Source of the DNA: Promicromonospora thailandica
GTDB taxonomy: Bacteria > Actinomycetota > Actinomycetes > Actinomycetales > Cellulomonadaceae
NCBI RefSeq assembly: GCF_024171955.1
Contig: NZ_JAMTCS010000015.1
Coordinates: 144,334 to 208,333, forward strand
DNA length: 64,000 nt
Reading direction: 5' to 3'
Within the stretch, counting starts at the first letter, position 1. Each line of letters opens with the position of its first letter. Positions 40,844-48,716 of this stretch are shown one piece after another. The notes below the pieces were generated by a model, which did no database searches, was not told where the DNA came from, and saw nothing but the letters and a program-made list of their open reading frames with translations. The position numbers and the translations under genes were made by a program.

Positions 40844-41152
40844 ATGCACCACCGCACCACCGCACCCGGCTTCCACGACCCCGCCCGGCACAGCTGGGAC
40901 TCCCACCACGACCAGTGGCAGCGGATCCTCAACGAGCACCCCATCCCCCGCCGCCGGCTGCAGCACGACTGCTGGGTGCCGGTCCAGGCCCGCCTGGTGT
41001 GGGAGGTGAGCGGCGTGGAGTACCGCGACACGATCGCCTACGCCTGGGCCCCGCGCCGGCTCGTGCTCGTCGAGGTGCTCGACCCGCGGCGCTGGACCCA
41101 CGGCGTGTGGCTGCACGTCACGGACGCACCCCGGCGCACCGGACGGCGGTGA
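40844..41152 (+). CDS. Small unknown protein behind an SOS-like box
   Basis: A 102-residue soluble protein. Residues 1-40 are His/Arg/Trp-rich (MHHRTTAPGFHDPARHSWDS). The C-terminal part, QARLVWEVSGVEYRDTIAYA then WAPRRLVLVEVLDPR, looks like a compact beta domain, somewhat reminiscent of small DUF6504-like proteins found with LexA-controlled genes. That resemblance is tentative. The nearby SOS-like palindrome suggests DNA-damage induction. Confidence 0.65.
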   Translation: MHHRTTAPGFHDPARHSWDSHHDQWQRILNEHPIPRRRLQHDCWVPVQARLVWEVSGVEYRDTIAYAWAPRRLVLVEVLDPRRWTHGVWLHVTDAPRRTGRR

Positions 41153-41217
41153 GCCGGCAGGAAGGGACAGCGGCCGGACCCCGCGAGGGATCCGGCCGCT
41201 GGTGGTGCGCGGGGGCG

Positions 41218-41661
41218 TTACGCCCGGGCCGCCTGCGAGACGGCGTAGCTGTCCTCGAGCATGTGGTAGCGCGTGAACAGCCCGGCGTCGTCGACCGCGA
41301 CGTCGAAGGCGTACTCGCTGTCGATGAGCTTGCCGGTGGCGGCCACCCTGGTGCGGAACGTGCCCAGCACCACGGCGCGGTTGCCGTCCGACAGGACGGT
41401 GTCGATCTCGAAGCCCTCGGGCCGCACGCCCTCACCGAGCTGGGTGAAGTGCTCGGCCACCCCGGCCCGGCCCTTCTTGCGGCCGATCCAGGGCACCGTC
41501 TCGGTGTCGCCCTGGATGTACCAGTCGACGTCCTCGTGGAAACGTTCCGCCAGCTCCAGGGGCGAGTCCCCGGCGAGTCGCGCGTCGAAGAACCCGGTCA
41601 CGGCGGTGCGGACGAGCGAGCCGTGGGGGTCGCCCGAAGGAAGTACGGAATCGGTGGTCAT
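41218..41661 (-). CDS. NTF2-like (SnoaL-type) protein
   Basis: A 147-residue cone-shaped alpha+beta-barrel protein. LVRTAVTGFFDARLAGDSPL forms the first helix, LAERFHEDVDWYIQGDTETV the next part, and VAVDDAGLFTRYHMLEDSYA the last strand. This matches the ketosteroid isomerase-like family of small enzymes and carriers. AAGGAGA precedes the ATG at 41661. It lies 48 bases after the MFS gene on the same strand and may be co-transcribed with it. Confidence 0.85.
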   Translation of the reverse strand: MTTDSVLPSGDPHGSLVRTAVTGFFDARLAGDSPLELAERFHEDVDWYIQGDTETVPWIGRKKGRAGVAEHFTQLGEGVRPEGFEIDTVLSDGNRAVVLGTFRTRVAATGKLIDSEYAFDVAVDDAGLFTRYHMLEDSYAVSQAARA

Positions 41662-41709
41662 CTCTGTCTCCTTGGTTGGAATCTATCGGGTGGGATCTGG
41701 GGGACGGGT

Positions 41710-42921
41710 CTAGCGGGCGCGGACCGCGTTCCTGCGCAGGCCGGCCCAGCCGAGCCCCGCGGGCAGCAGCAGCACGCCGGCCGCGATCATGAGGACGGGC
41801 CAGCCACCGAGACCCCAGGGGCGCAGGCCCCACAGGGCGCTCGCGACGGCGGACCCGATCGTGCCGCCGACGAAGTTGCCGACGACGAACACGGTGTTGA
41901 GGCGGCTGCGCGCGGACGGGTCGACGGCCATCACCCGGGCCTGCACCAGCACCAGCACCGACTGCACGCCGGCGGAGTACAGCGCGATCGAGACCACGAC
42001 GGCGACGATCGAGCCCGGCGCGACGCCGGCGACCACGAACGCCGCGAGCGCCACCGCGAGGCCGACGCCGATCGCCGGCACCGCCAGGCCGCGGTCGTGC
42101 AGCCGCCCGACGTACTGCGCCGCGAGCGCCCCGCTGATGCCGACGAGGTTGAGCAGTCCGATCTGGGCGCCCGAGAGGCCGAACGGCTCGTCCGACAGCG
42201 TGAAGGTGAGCCCGGTCCAGTACAGCGTGAACGTGGCCATCGCGGCGGCGCCCACGAGCCCGAGCCGCCGGACGTCCGCGTTCGCCGTGGTGCGCAGCAC
42301 CGAGGCGAGCAGAGCGCCGTAGCCGACACGGGCCCGCGGCTCCAGCCGGGGCAGCACCCGGTACAGGGTGAGCGCGAGCAGCAGCATGACGACGGCGACG
42401 GTCGCGTAGAGCGCACGCCAGCCGACGAGGTCGGTGACGACGCCGCTGACGGCACGCGCGACCATGATGCCGAGCAGCACGCCGGAGGCGACCACACCGA
42501 GCACCCGCCCGCGCTGCTCCTCGGTCGCGAGGTCGCCCGCCAGGGGCGCGAGCAGCTGGCCCGAGACGGTGCTCGCGCCGACCAGCGCGAGCAGCACCAG
42601 CAGCGCCGGGAAGGTCGGTGCGAGGGCGGCCGCGCCGAGCAGCACGGCGGCGAGCAGCATGAACGCGGGCGCCAGGATCCTGCGGTCGACGACGTCGCCG
42701 AGCGGCACGAGGAAGAAGACGCCGACGGCGTACCCCACCTGCGTCAGGGTGATGAGCAGCCCGGCCGTGTCGGTGGTGGTGCCGAGCTCGTCGCCGATGG
42801 TGCCGAGCACGGGCTGCGCCCAGTAGAGGTTGCCGACGGCGGCACCGGCGGCGAGGGCGAAGAGGAAGGCCGCGCCGCGGGTCATGCCGGGCCGTCGGCG
42901 AACCTCTGCGAGTGATGTCAT
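41710..42921 (-). CDS. MFS transporter
   Basis: A 403-residue major facilitator with twelve hydrophobic segments. The loop 2-3 motif reads PLGDVVDRRIL, the LGVVASGVLLGIMVARAVSG segment is a drug-efflux-like motif C region, and the N-terminus is short (MTSLAEVRRRPGMTRG). GCAGGAGC precedes the ATG at 42921. It faces a TetR gene across a 24-bp perfect palindrome, which marks it as an inducible exporter. The substrate is unknown. Confidence 0.92.
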   Translation of the reverse strand: MTSLAEVRRRPGMTRGAAFLFALAAGAAVGNLYWAQPVLGTIGDELGTTTDTAGLLITLTQVGYAVGVFFLVPLGDVVDRRILAPAFMLLAAVLLGAAALAPTFPALLVLLALVGASTVSGQLLAPLAGDLATEEQRGRVLGVVASGVLLGIMVARAVSGVVTDLVGWRALYATVAVVMLLLALTLYRVLPRLEPRARVGYGALLASVLRTTANADVRRLGLVGAAAMATFTLYWTGLTFTLSDEPFGLSGAQIGLLNLVGISGALAAQYVGRLHDRGLAVPAIGVGLAVALAAFVVAGVAPGSIVAVVVSIALYSAGVQSVLVLVQARVMAVDPSARSRLNTVFVVGNFVGGTIGSAVASALWGLRPWGLGGWPVLMIAAGVLLLPAGLGWAGLRRNAVRAR

Positions 42922-42971
42922 CGCTGCTCCTGCGGGAAGGTCGTGCGGGCGGGTGCCCTCACGGCGATAGT

Positions 42972-42995
42972 AACAACGCCAACGTTGGCGTTGTT
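42972..42995. promoter_or_regulatory. 24-bp perfect palindromic TetR operator
   Basis: AACAACGCCAAC is followed immediately by its own reverse complement. No base breaks the symmetry. It lies 50 bases from the MFS start and 75 from the TetR start, placed to repress both. Confidence 0.8.
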
Positions 42996-43069
42996 CCCGG
43001 CGTACCGTAGGCCTCCGGAGGTAGCGTCTGCGCCAGTCGAGGTGGTCGGTCGAGAGGAAGGACCCGCCG

Positions 43070-43663
43070 GTGGTCAGGGATGTCGAGGGAACGCGCCGCA
43101 AGATCGTGGAGGCGGCGACCGAGGAGTTCGTCGCGCACGGCCCGGACGGCACCACCGTCGAGCGGATCGCCCGGCGCGCCGGCGTCAACAAGGAACGCAT
43201 CTACCACTACTACGGCGGCAGGGCCGAGCTCTTCGCCGTCGTGCTGCGCGAGCAGTTCGCCACGACGGCAGGGGCCGTGCCGCTCGACGCGACGGAACCC
43301 GACGCCGTCGGCGAGTTCGCCGGGCGCATGTACGACTACAGCCGCGACCACCCGCAGTTCGTGCGGCTGCTCATGTGGGAGGCGCTGACGCACACCGGCG
43401 AGGTGCCGGACGAGGACCAGCGGCGCGCCACCTACGAGGGGCGCACGGCCTCCCTCGCGCAGGGCCAGGCGGCGGGCCGCCTGACCTCGACGCTCGCCCC
43501 GGCCGAGCTGCACCTCGTGCTGCTCGCGGTCGCCGCCTACTGGACGGTGCTGCCGCAGGTCGCGCGCATGGTCACGGGCACCTCGACGGACGACGCCGCG
43601 GACGCGGCCCGGCAGCGCGCGGCGGTCGTCGCGGCGGCCCGGCGCCTCGCCGCGCCGGACTGA
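43070..43663 (+). CDS. TetR family regulator (GTG start)
   Basis: A 197-residue regulator: helix-turn-helix TTVERIARRAGVNKERIYHYY then GGRAELFAVVL. The C-terminal part resembles TetR_C_15/17-type domains. GAGGAAGGA precedes the GTG at 43070. It is divergent from the MFS exporter, its likely target, across a perfect 24-bp palindrome. The ligand is probably an exporter substrate. Confidence 0.88.
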   Translation: MVRDVEGTRRKIVEAATEEFVAHGPDGTTVERIARRAGVNKERIYHYYGGRAELFAVVLREQFATTAGAVPLDATEPDAVGEFAGRMYDYSRDHPQFVRLLMWEALTHTGEVPDEDQRRATYEGRTASLAQGQAAGRLTSTLAPAELHLVLLAVAAYWTVLPQVARMVTGTSTDDAADAARQRAAVVAAARRLAAPD

Positions 43664-43847
43664 CGCGTGACCCCGGCGACGTCACGCCCGAGGCCCGACG
43701 ACGGCCCGCTCGACCCTGCGGCGGGGACTTCGACCGGGACCGAAGAAACGTTTTCGACACACGCCCGTCACTAAGGTGCACCCGACGCCTGCCAGCGTCT
43801 CCCGCGACAGGTCCGGCTCCCCGGACCGCAGAGCACTGGAGTTCGTC

Positions 43848-46800
43848 GTGAGAAGACACAGATCGGTCGTCGCGGCCACCGCTGCCGCCCTCGTCGTGGG
43901 CGTCCTGCCCACGGCGGCCGCCGAAGGCACCGCACCACCGGCCACGCCGGCCGCGGCCGGCGCGGACCAGTCGCCGCCGTCGGTCCCCGACACCGACGTC
44001 ACCCTCATCACCGGTGACCGCGTCACCACCGGCACCGCCGCCGACGGCGCACCCGTGGTCGGGTTCGAGGCCGCGCCGCGGCCCGACGGCCTGCCCGTCA
44101 CCTACGAGGCCTTCGGCGACGCCGCCGGCCACTACTTCGTGGTCCCGTCCGACGTCGCGGCCCTCGTGCCCGACAAGCTGGACCTCCGCCTGTTCGACGT
44201 CGCCGCGGTGGACAAGGCGGCCGGCCGCGACAAGCCGCTCCCGGTGATCGTGCAGACCACCACCGCCCGGGCGGCCCGCGCGGCGGCACCCACCTGGCGC
44301 ACGCTCGACGTCGAGGCCGACCGCACCCTCGAGTCCATCGACGCGGTCGCCGGCGACGTCCCCGCCGAGGGGGCACCCGCCCTCCTGGACGCCGTCAAGG
44401 ACGGCGCGACCGTCGGCAAGGTGTGGCTCGACGCGCCGCTGGAGACCACCGACGCCGACTCCACGCCGCAGATCGGTGCCACCGACGCCTGGGCCGAGGG
44501 CGTGGACGGCACCGGCGTGACCGTCGCGGTGCTCGACTCGGGCATCGACACCGGCCACCCGGACCTCGACGAGGGCGTGGTCACCCTGGAGCACGACTTC
44601 ACCGGGTCCGGCAGCACGACCGACGTCCTGGGCCACGGCACGCACGTCGCCTCGATCATCGCGGGCACCGGCGAGGCGTCCGACGGCGAGAACCGCGGCG
44701 TCGCGCCCGGTGCCCGCCTGCTCAACGCCCGCGTGCTGAACGACGAGGGCCAGGGCGAGGAGTCGTGGGCCATCGACGCCATGGAGTGGGCGGCCACCAA
44801 CGGCGCCGACGTCATCAACATGAGCCTCGGGGTGCGCGGTGGGTACACCGACGGCACCGACCCCTCCGCGCTCGCCGTCGACTCGATCTCGGCGCGCTAT
44901 GACACGCTCGTGGCCATCGCGGCGGGCAACGAGGGCAACGGCGGCACGCCGTTCACCGTCACCACCCCCGGTACCGCCGACTCCGCCCTGACCGTGGGCG
45001 CGGTGTCGGACGACGACCGCATCGCCTACTTCTCGTCCATGGGCCCGCGGTACGGCGACCTGGCCATCAAGCCCGACATCACGGCGCCCGGGGACGGCAT
45101 CGTCGCCGCCCGCGCCGCGGGGACCTCCATCGGCGAGCCGGTGGGCGACCACTACGCGGCGATGTCCGGCACCTCGATGGCGACGCCGCACGTCGCCGGG
45201 GCGGCCGCCCTGCTCAAGCAGGCACGACCGGACCTGGACGGCGAGGCCATGAAGTCGGTGCTCATGGGTTCCGCGGAGCCCACGGGCAACTCGGTGTTCG
45301 CCGAGGGCGCGGGCCGCACCTGGGTGCCGGGCGCGATCGCGCAGACGGTGTGGGCCACGCCCGCGTCGCTCTCGTTCGGCCTGTTCGACGAGCTGCGCGC
45401 CGACCAGGAGCCGCGGACGCAGACCGTGACGTACACGAACGACTCGGACGCCGACGTCGAGGTGACGCTCAGCCTCTCCCTCAACGCCGGGGACGGCGAG
45501 CCGGTCCCGGCCGGGGTGGGCTCCCTGTCCACCGACACCCTGACCGTCCCCGCCCACGGGACCGCGTCGGCCGACGTGACCGTCGACCCCCGCGCGGACG
45601 ACCCCGACCTGTTCGCCGGCGTGCTCCGCGCCTCCGGGCCGGGGTTCCCGACCGTGCGCACGGTGCTCGCCTTCCAGGTGGACCCGGACATGTACACGCT
45701 GCGCATCGAGGCCGACCGCCTGCGCGGTACGCCGGCGCGCAACCCCGACTCCGGCTGGATCCACGGCATCGACGACCCGGACGTGAACCAGTGGTTCCAG
45801 TTCACCGACGGCGTCGCCGAGGTGCGCCTCCCGGCCGGCCGGTACGCCGTGCAGGGCCAGCTGTTCGACGCCGTCTCCCCGGAGGCGGACTTCCTCGACA
45901 CGGTCGTGACCTTCACCCGGGACGCCGACCTGACCACCAGCGGCGCCACGCTGGTGCTGGACGGCGAGCCTGTCCCCGTCCGCGCCGAGACGCCGCGGAA
46001 GGTCCGGCCCCGCGCGCTCAGCGCGGACGTGACCCGCATGCTGCCCGGCCGGCCGTGGCCGGTGGCCACGAGCATCTCGGCCAGCACGGGCGACTACGTG
46101 GGCGGCATGGACCTCGACGCGTACGTGCTGCCGGACACGGCACCGCTCGCGGGCGACCTGACGGTGACGTCGCGGTTCCTGCTGGACCAGCCGCTGCTCG
46201 ACGTCGCCACGACCGGCAAGGGCAAGCCGCTCGACGTGTCCCGCGAGCTGGCCTACGCGGTCCGCTCGCCGCGGTACGACGGGACGATGGCGGCCCGGAT
46301 CGTGGACGGCGGCACCGGCACCCCCGAGGAGCTGGCGGCCGTCCGGGCGAAGGGCGCCGTCGTGCTGATCGAGGACACCGGCGACCCGTCGCTCAACCCG
46401 CAGTCCCAGGCCGCCCGGGCCGCCGGGGCCGCCGCGCTGGTCGTGTACGGCTCCACGCCGGGGCCGTTCTTCCACCAGGTGGACAACTACACGATCAACA
46501 CGATGGAGGACCAGGCCCTGCCGACGCTCACGCTGAAGCGCGATCTCGGTCTGGCGCTCCTGGACGCCGCGCGCCGCGGAGCCACGCTGCGCGGCACGGG
46601 CCGCGTGACCCCGGCCTACCAGTACGTGCTGGGCTACCACGAGGACGGCCGGGCGGTACCCCGGTCGCTCACGTACCGGTCGAGGGACAAGGACCTGGCC
46701 GCGGTCGAGACCGAGCTGCGCTCGTTCAAGCCGTTCGCGCCCGGCCTCCGCAACGCGGAGCAGATAACGATCACCAGCGGCAGCACGCTGAGCGGCTGGC

Positions 46801-47696
46801 AGCAGTCGTGGCCGGACGGGGCCGTGAGCGGACGCACGGTGTACTACTCGACCGAGCCCGGGGTGCGGTTCCAGCGTGACGCCACCGCGGCCCAGGGTCT
46901 CAACGCCTGGCCCGCGTGGATGCTCGGCGAGCCGGTCACCTACGCGCCCGGTCGCCGCGCGAAGGAGACCTACAACGCCGCGGTCTACCACGGTGGCTTC
47001 TGGCCCTCCCCGTCCGCACCGCAGGAGGCGGCGGTCCACCGCGACGGCAGCACCCTCGGCATCGACCTGCCCTACCGGGTCGACGGCGCGGGGCACGCCC
47101 AGGAGTGGGGTCCGGACGAGGCCTCGACGGGCCGCTTCCGGGTCTGGCAGGGCGACGACCTGCTCACCGACGACGCGTTCGGCACATACACGACGCAGGA
47201 CGTCGGCACCGGCACCGACCGGTTCCGCATCCGGCTGGAGACCCGGCGCGAGACGCCGTGGTGGCCGCTGTCGACCGACGTGACCACCGAGTGGGGCTTC
47301 ACCTCGGGCCGCACCACGGCCCCGGCGGTGCTGCCGCTGCTGCAGCTCGACTACGGCGTGCAGGGTCTGGACGCGTACAACACCACGAGCCGGCGCACCG
47401 CGACGCTGGACCTGAGCGTGTCGCACCAGGACGGCGCAGCCGGGGCCTCCCCGGTCACGAGCCTGAAGCTGTGGTCGTCGGCGGACGGCGGCGCGCACTG
47501 GACCCCGGTCACGGTCACGCCGGCCGGTAAGCCAGGCAAGCCCGGTAAGCCCGGCCACGGCGGGTCGGGCGCGTACACCGCCACCGTCACGGCCCCGCCC
47601 GGCGCGACCACGGTCTCGCTGCGCTCCGAGGCCCGGGACGCGGCGGGCGCCACGTTCTCGGAGACGGTGATCGACGCGTACGCGGTCGGCCGCTGA
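43848..47696 (+). CDS. Secreted S8 family serine peptidase (subtilase) with PA domain
   Basis: A 1,282-residue exported protease. The GTG at 43848 gives a clean signal peptide (VRRHRSVVAATAAALVVGVLPTAAA); a longer frame upstream does not. The catalytic triad is Asp230 in VAVLDSGIDTGH, His263 in LGHGTHVASI and Ser443 in GTSMATPHVAGAAALL. Residues about 50-200 form the propeptide. After the protease come beta-sandwich domains, then a PA-like domain around EELAAVRAKGAVVLIEDTGD, and a C-terminal beta region with a PGKPGKPGHGG linker. There is no sortase motif, so it is released. A bidirectional terminator follows. Confidence 0.94.
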   Translation: MRRHRSVVAATAAALVVGVLPTAAAEGTAPPATPAAAGADQSPPSVPDTDVTLITGDRVTTGTAADGAPVVGFEAAPRPDGLPVTYEAFGDAAGHYFVVPSDVAALVPDKLDLRLFDVAAVDKAAGRDKPLPVIVQTTTARAARAAAPTWRTLDVEADRTLESIDAVAGDVPAEGAPALLDAVKDGATVGKVWLDAPLETTDADSTPQIGATDAWAEGVDGTGVTVAVLDSGIDTGHPDLDEGVVTLEHDFTGSGSTTDVLGHGTHVASIIAGTGEASDGENRGVAPGARLLNARVLNDEGQGEESWAIDAMEWAATNGADVINMSLGVRGGYTDGTDPSALAVDSISARYDTLVAIAAGNEGNGGTPFTVTTPGTADSALTVGAVSDDDRIAYFSSMGPRYGDLAIKPDITAPGDGIVAARAAGTSIGEPVGDHYAAMSGTSMATPHVAGAAALLKQARPDLDGEAMKSVLMGSAEPTGNSVFAEGAGRTWVPGAIAQTVWATPASLSFGLFDELRADQEPRTQTVTYTNDSDADVEVTLSLSLNAGDGEPVPAGVGSLSTDTLTVPAHGTASADVTVDPRADDPDLFAGVLRASGPGFPTVRTVLAFQVDPDMYTLRIEADRLRGTPARNPDSGWIHGIDDPDVNQWFQFTDGVAEVRLPAGRYAVQGQLFDAVSPEADFLDTVVTFTRDADLTTSGATLVLDGEPVPVRAETPRKVRPRALSADVTRMLPGRPWPVATSISASTGDYVGGMDLDAYVLPDTAPLAGDLTVTSRFLLDQPLLDVATTGKGKPLDVSRELAYAVRSPRYDGTMAARIVDGGTGTPEELAAVRAKGAVVLIEDTGDPSLNPQSQAARAAGAAALVVYGSTPGPFFHQVDNYTINTMEDQALPTLTLKRDLGLALLDAARRGATLRGTGRVTPAYQYVLGYHEDGRAVPRSLTYRSRDKDLAAVETELRSFKPFAPGLRNAEQITITSGSTLSGWQQSWPDGAVSGRTVYYSTEPGVRFQRDATAAQGLNAWPAWMLGEPVTYAPGRRAKETYNAAVYHGGFWPSPSAPQEAAVHRDGSTLGIDLPYRVDGAGHAQEWGPDEASTGRFRVWQGDDLLTDDAFGTYTTQDVGTGTDRFRIRLETRRETPWWPLSTDVTTEWGFTSGRTTAPAVLPLLQLDYGVQGLDAYNTTSRRTATLDLSVSHQDGAAGASPVTSLKLWSSADGGAHWTPVTVTPAGKPGKPGKPGHGGSGAYTATVTAPPGATTVSLRSEARDAAGATFSETVIDAYAVGR

Positions 47697-47712
47697 GCGA
47701 CCCGTGGCACGA

Positions 47713-47745
47713 CGAAGGCCCCCGTCCTCGCGGCGGGGGCCTTCG
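47713..47745. terminator. Bidirectional terminator
   Basis: CGAAGGCCCCCG (47713-47724) and CGGGGGCCTTCG (47734-47745) are exact complements around a 9-base loop. It lies between the convergent stops of the protease and the gene at 47749 and would serve both. Confidence 0.85.
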
Positions 47746-47748
47746 CCG

Positions 47749-48186
47749 TCAGCCGGGCCGGCGCGTGGCCAGCATCCGCTCCTCGAGCACCCAGGTCCGG
47801 GCCTCGTCCGTGGAGGCCTCGCCGAGCCAGGTGAAGGATTCCGGCGTGATGTCGGTGAACCGCCAGCGCAGCAGCGGGTCGCCGCCGAGGCTGACGAGCA
47901 CGATCTCGTCGCCCTCCTCGCGCCCGACGAACGTCCGGACCCGCCCGTTGACCGGCTCGATCGACGTGGACCGCCAGGCCCCGAGGGCGGGGTCGGGGAA
48001 GCGCAGCGTCGATCCGTGGAACGCCCGCGGGGCGACGCCGGCACCGGGCTGCCCGGGGCCCGGCACGATCCAGACGTCCTGGACGACGCGTCCGCCCAGC
48101 ACCCAGCCCACGTGCAGCTCGCCGACGGCGGCCCGCTGCTCGCCGGTCGCGTCCGTGCCGGACCAGCGCAGGTCCCACGAGCCCAC
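47749..48186 (-). CDS. Unknown lipocalin/DUF1579-like protein, probable 5' frameshift
   Basis: As it stands, a GTG at 48186 gives 145 residues starting at GSWDLRWSGTDATGEQRAAV; the rest shows an eight-to-ten-strand barrel pattern (HVGWVLGGRVVQDVWIVPGP, EPVNGRVRTFVGREEGDEIV, WRFTDITPESFTWLGEASTD). Family members usually begin some 15-20 residues earlier, before F-x-x-F-V-G-x-W-D. In this DNA those residues (KRGPAQEHAARLATFGQF) are present in frame, but the start ATG at 48244 is one base out of frame because of a five-T run at 48237-48241. With four Ts the gene would start cleanly at 48244. Function is unknown. Confidence 0.65.
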   Translation of the reverse strand: MGSWDLRWSGTDATGEQRAAVGELHVGWVLGGRVVQDVWIVPGPGQPGAGVAPRAFHGSTLRFPDPALGAWRSTSIEPVNGRVRTFVGREEGDEIVLVSLGGDPLLRWRFTDITPESFTWLGEASTDEARTWVLEERMLATRRPG

Positions 48187-48242
48187 GAACTGCCCGAAGG
48201 TCGCCAGCCGCGCCGCGTGCTCCTGCGCGGGGCCTCTTTTTC

Positions 48243-48686
48243 ATGAGTGGTCCCGTGAGCGCCGCCGAGGAGTACCGCCTCCTGATCGCCGACGTGTACG
48301 AGCTCGCCGGGACGTCCCGGCGCACGAGCGAGGCCCTGGCCGCCGACGCGGGCCAGACCGTGGCGCGCTGGCACACGCTGAGCGTGTTCTCCGCCGACCC
48401 GATGACCGTGGCCGACGGCGCACGCCGGCTCGGCCTCGCCCGTCAGAGCGTGCAGCGCGTCGTCCGCGACCTGCTCGCCGAGGGCCTGCTCACGTCCTCC
48501 CCCAACCCGGACCACCGCACCGCACCGCTGATCGGCACCACCGCACGGGGCGCCGCCGTGCTGGCCGAGCTCGTCGAGCGCTCCGACGCCGACCGGCGCG
48601 CGCGGCTCGCCGCCGGAGGCCTCACCGGCGCGGAGCTGCGTGCGGCCCGGCTGACGCTGCGCGCGGTGCTCGACACCCTCCGGTGA
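48243..48686 (+). CDS. MarR family regulator
   Basis: A 147-residue winged-helix protein: RWHTLSVFSADPMTVADGAR, recognition region LGLARQSVQRVVRDLLAEGL and wing TSSPNPDHRTAPLIGTTARG. The ATG at 48243 overlaps the opposite-strand ATG at 48244 in the tetranucleotide CATG, so the two genes start head to head with no space. A GTG at 48255 is an alternative start. It is the natural regulator of the facing gene, though no room for an operator exists outside the coding sequence. Confidence 0.83.
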   Translation: MSGPVSAAEEYRLLIADVYELAGTSRRTSEALAADAGQTVARWHTLSVFSADPMTVADGARRLGLARQSVQRVVRDLLAEGLLTSSPNPDHRTAPLIGTTARGAAVLAELVERSDADRRARLAAGGLTGAELRAARLTLRAVLDTLR

Positions 48687-48716
48687 CCGGGCACCGCGCG
48701 CGGGGTCGGCCGCGCC

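Noticed and set aside
43741..43760. GAAACGTTTTC upstream of the subtilase as a LacI-type operator
   Set aside because: The core AAACGTTT is symmetric for only eight bases and no LacI gene is near. A chance palindrome is likely enough that I do not list it.
47537..47566. Collagen-like PGKPGKPGHGG in the subtilase
   Set aside because: Only about three triplets; a flexible linker is the simpler reading.
43572..48515. A 1,647-codon open frame opposite the subtilase and across two further genes
   Set aside because: It spans several well-supported genes and a terminator. It has antisense composition and no domain.
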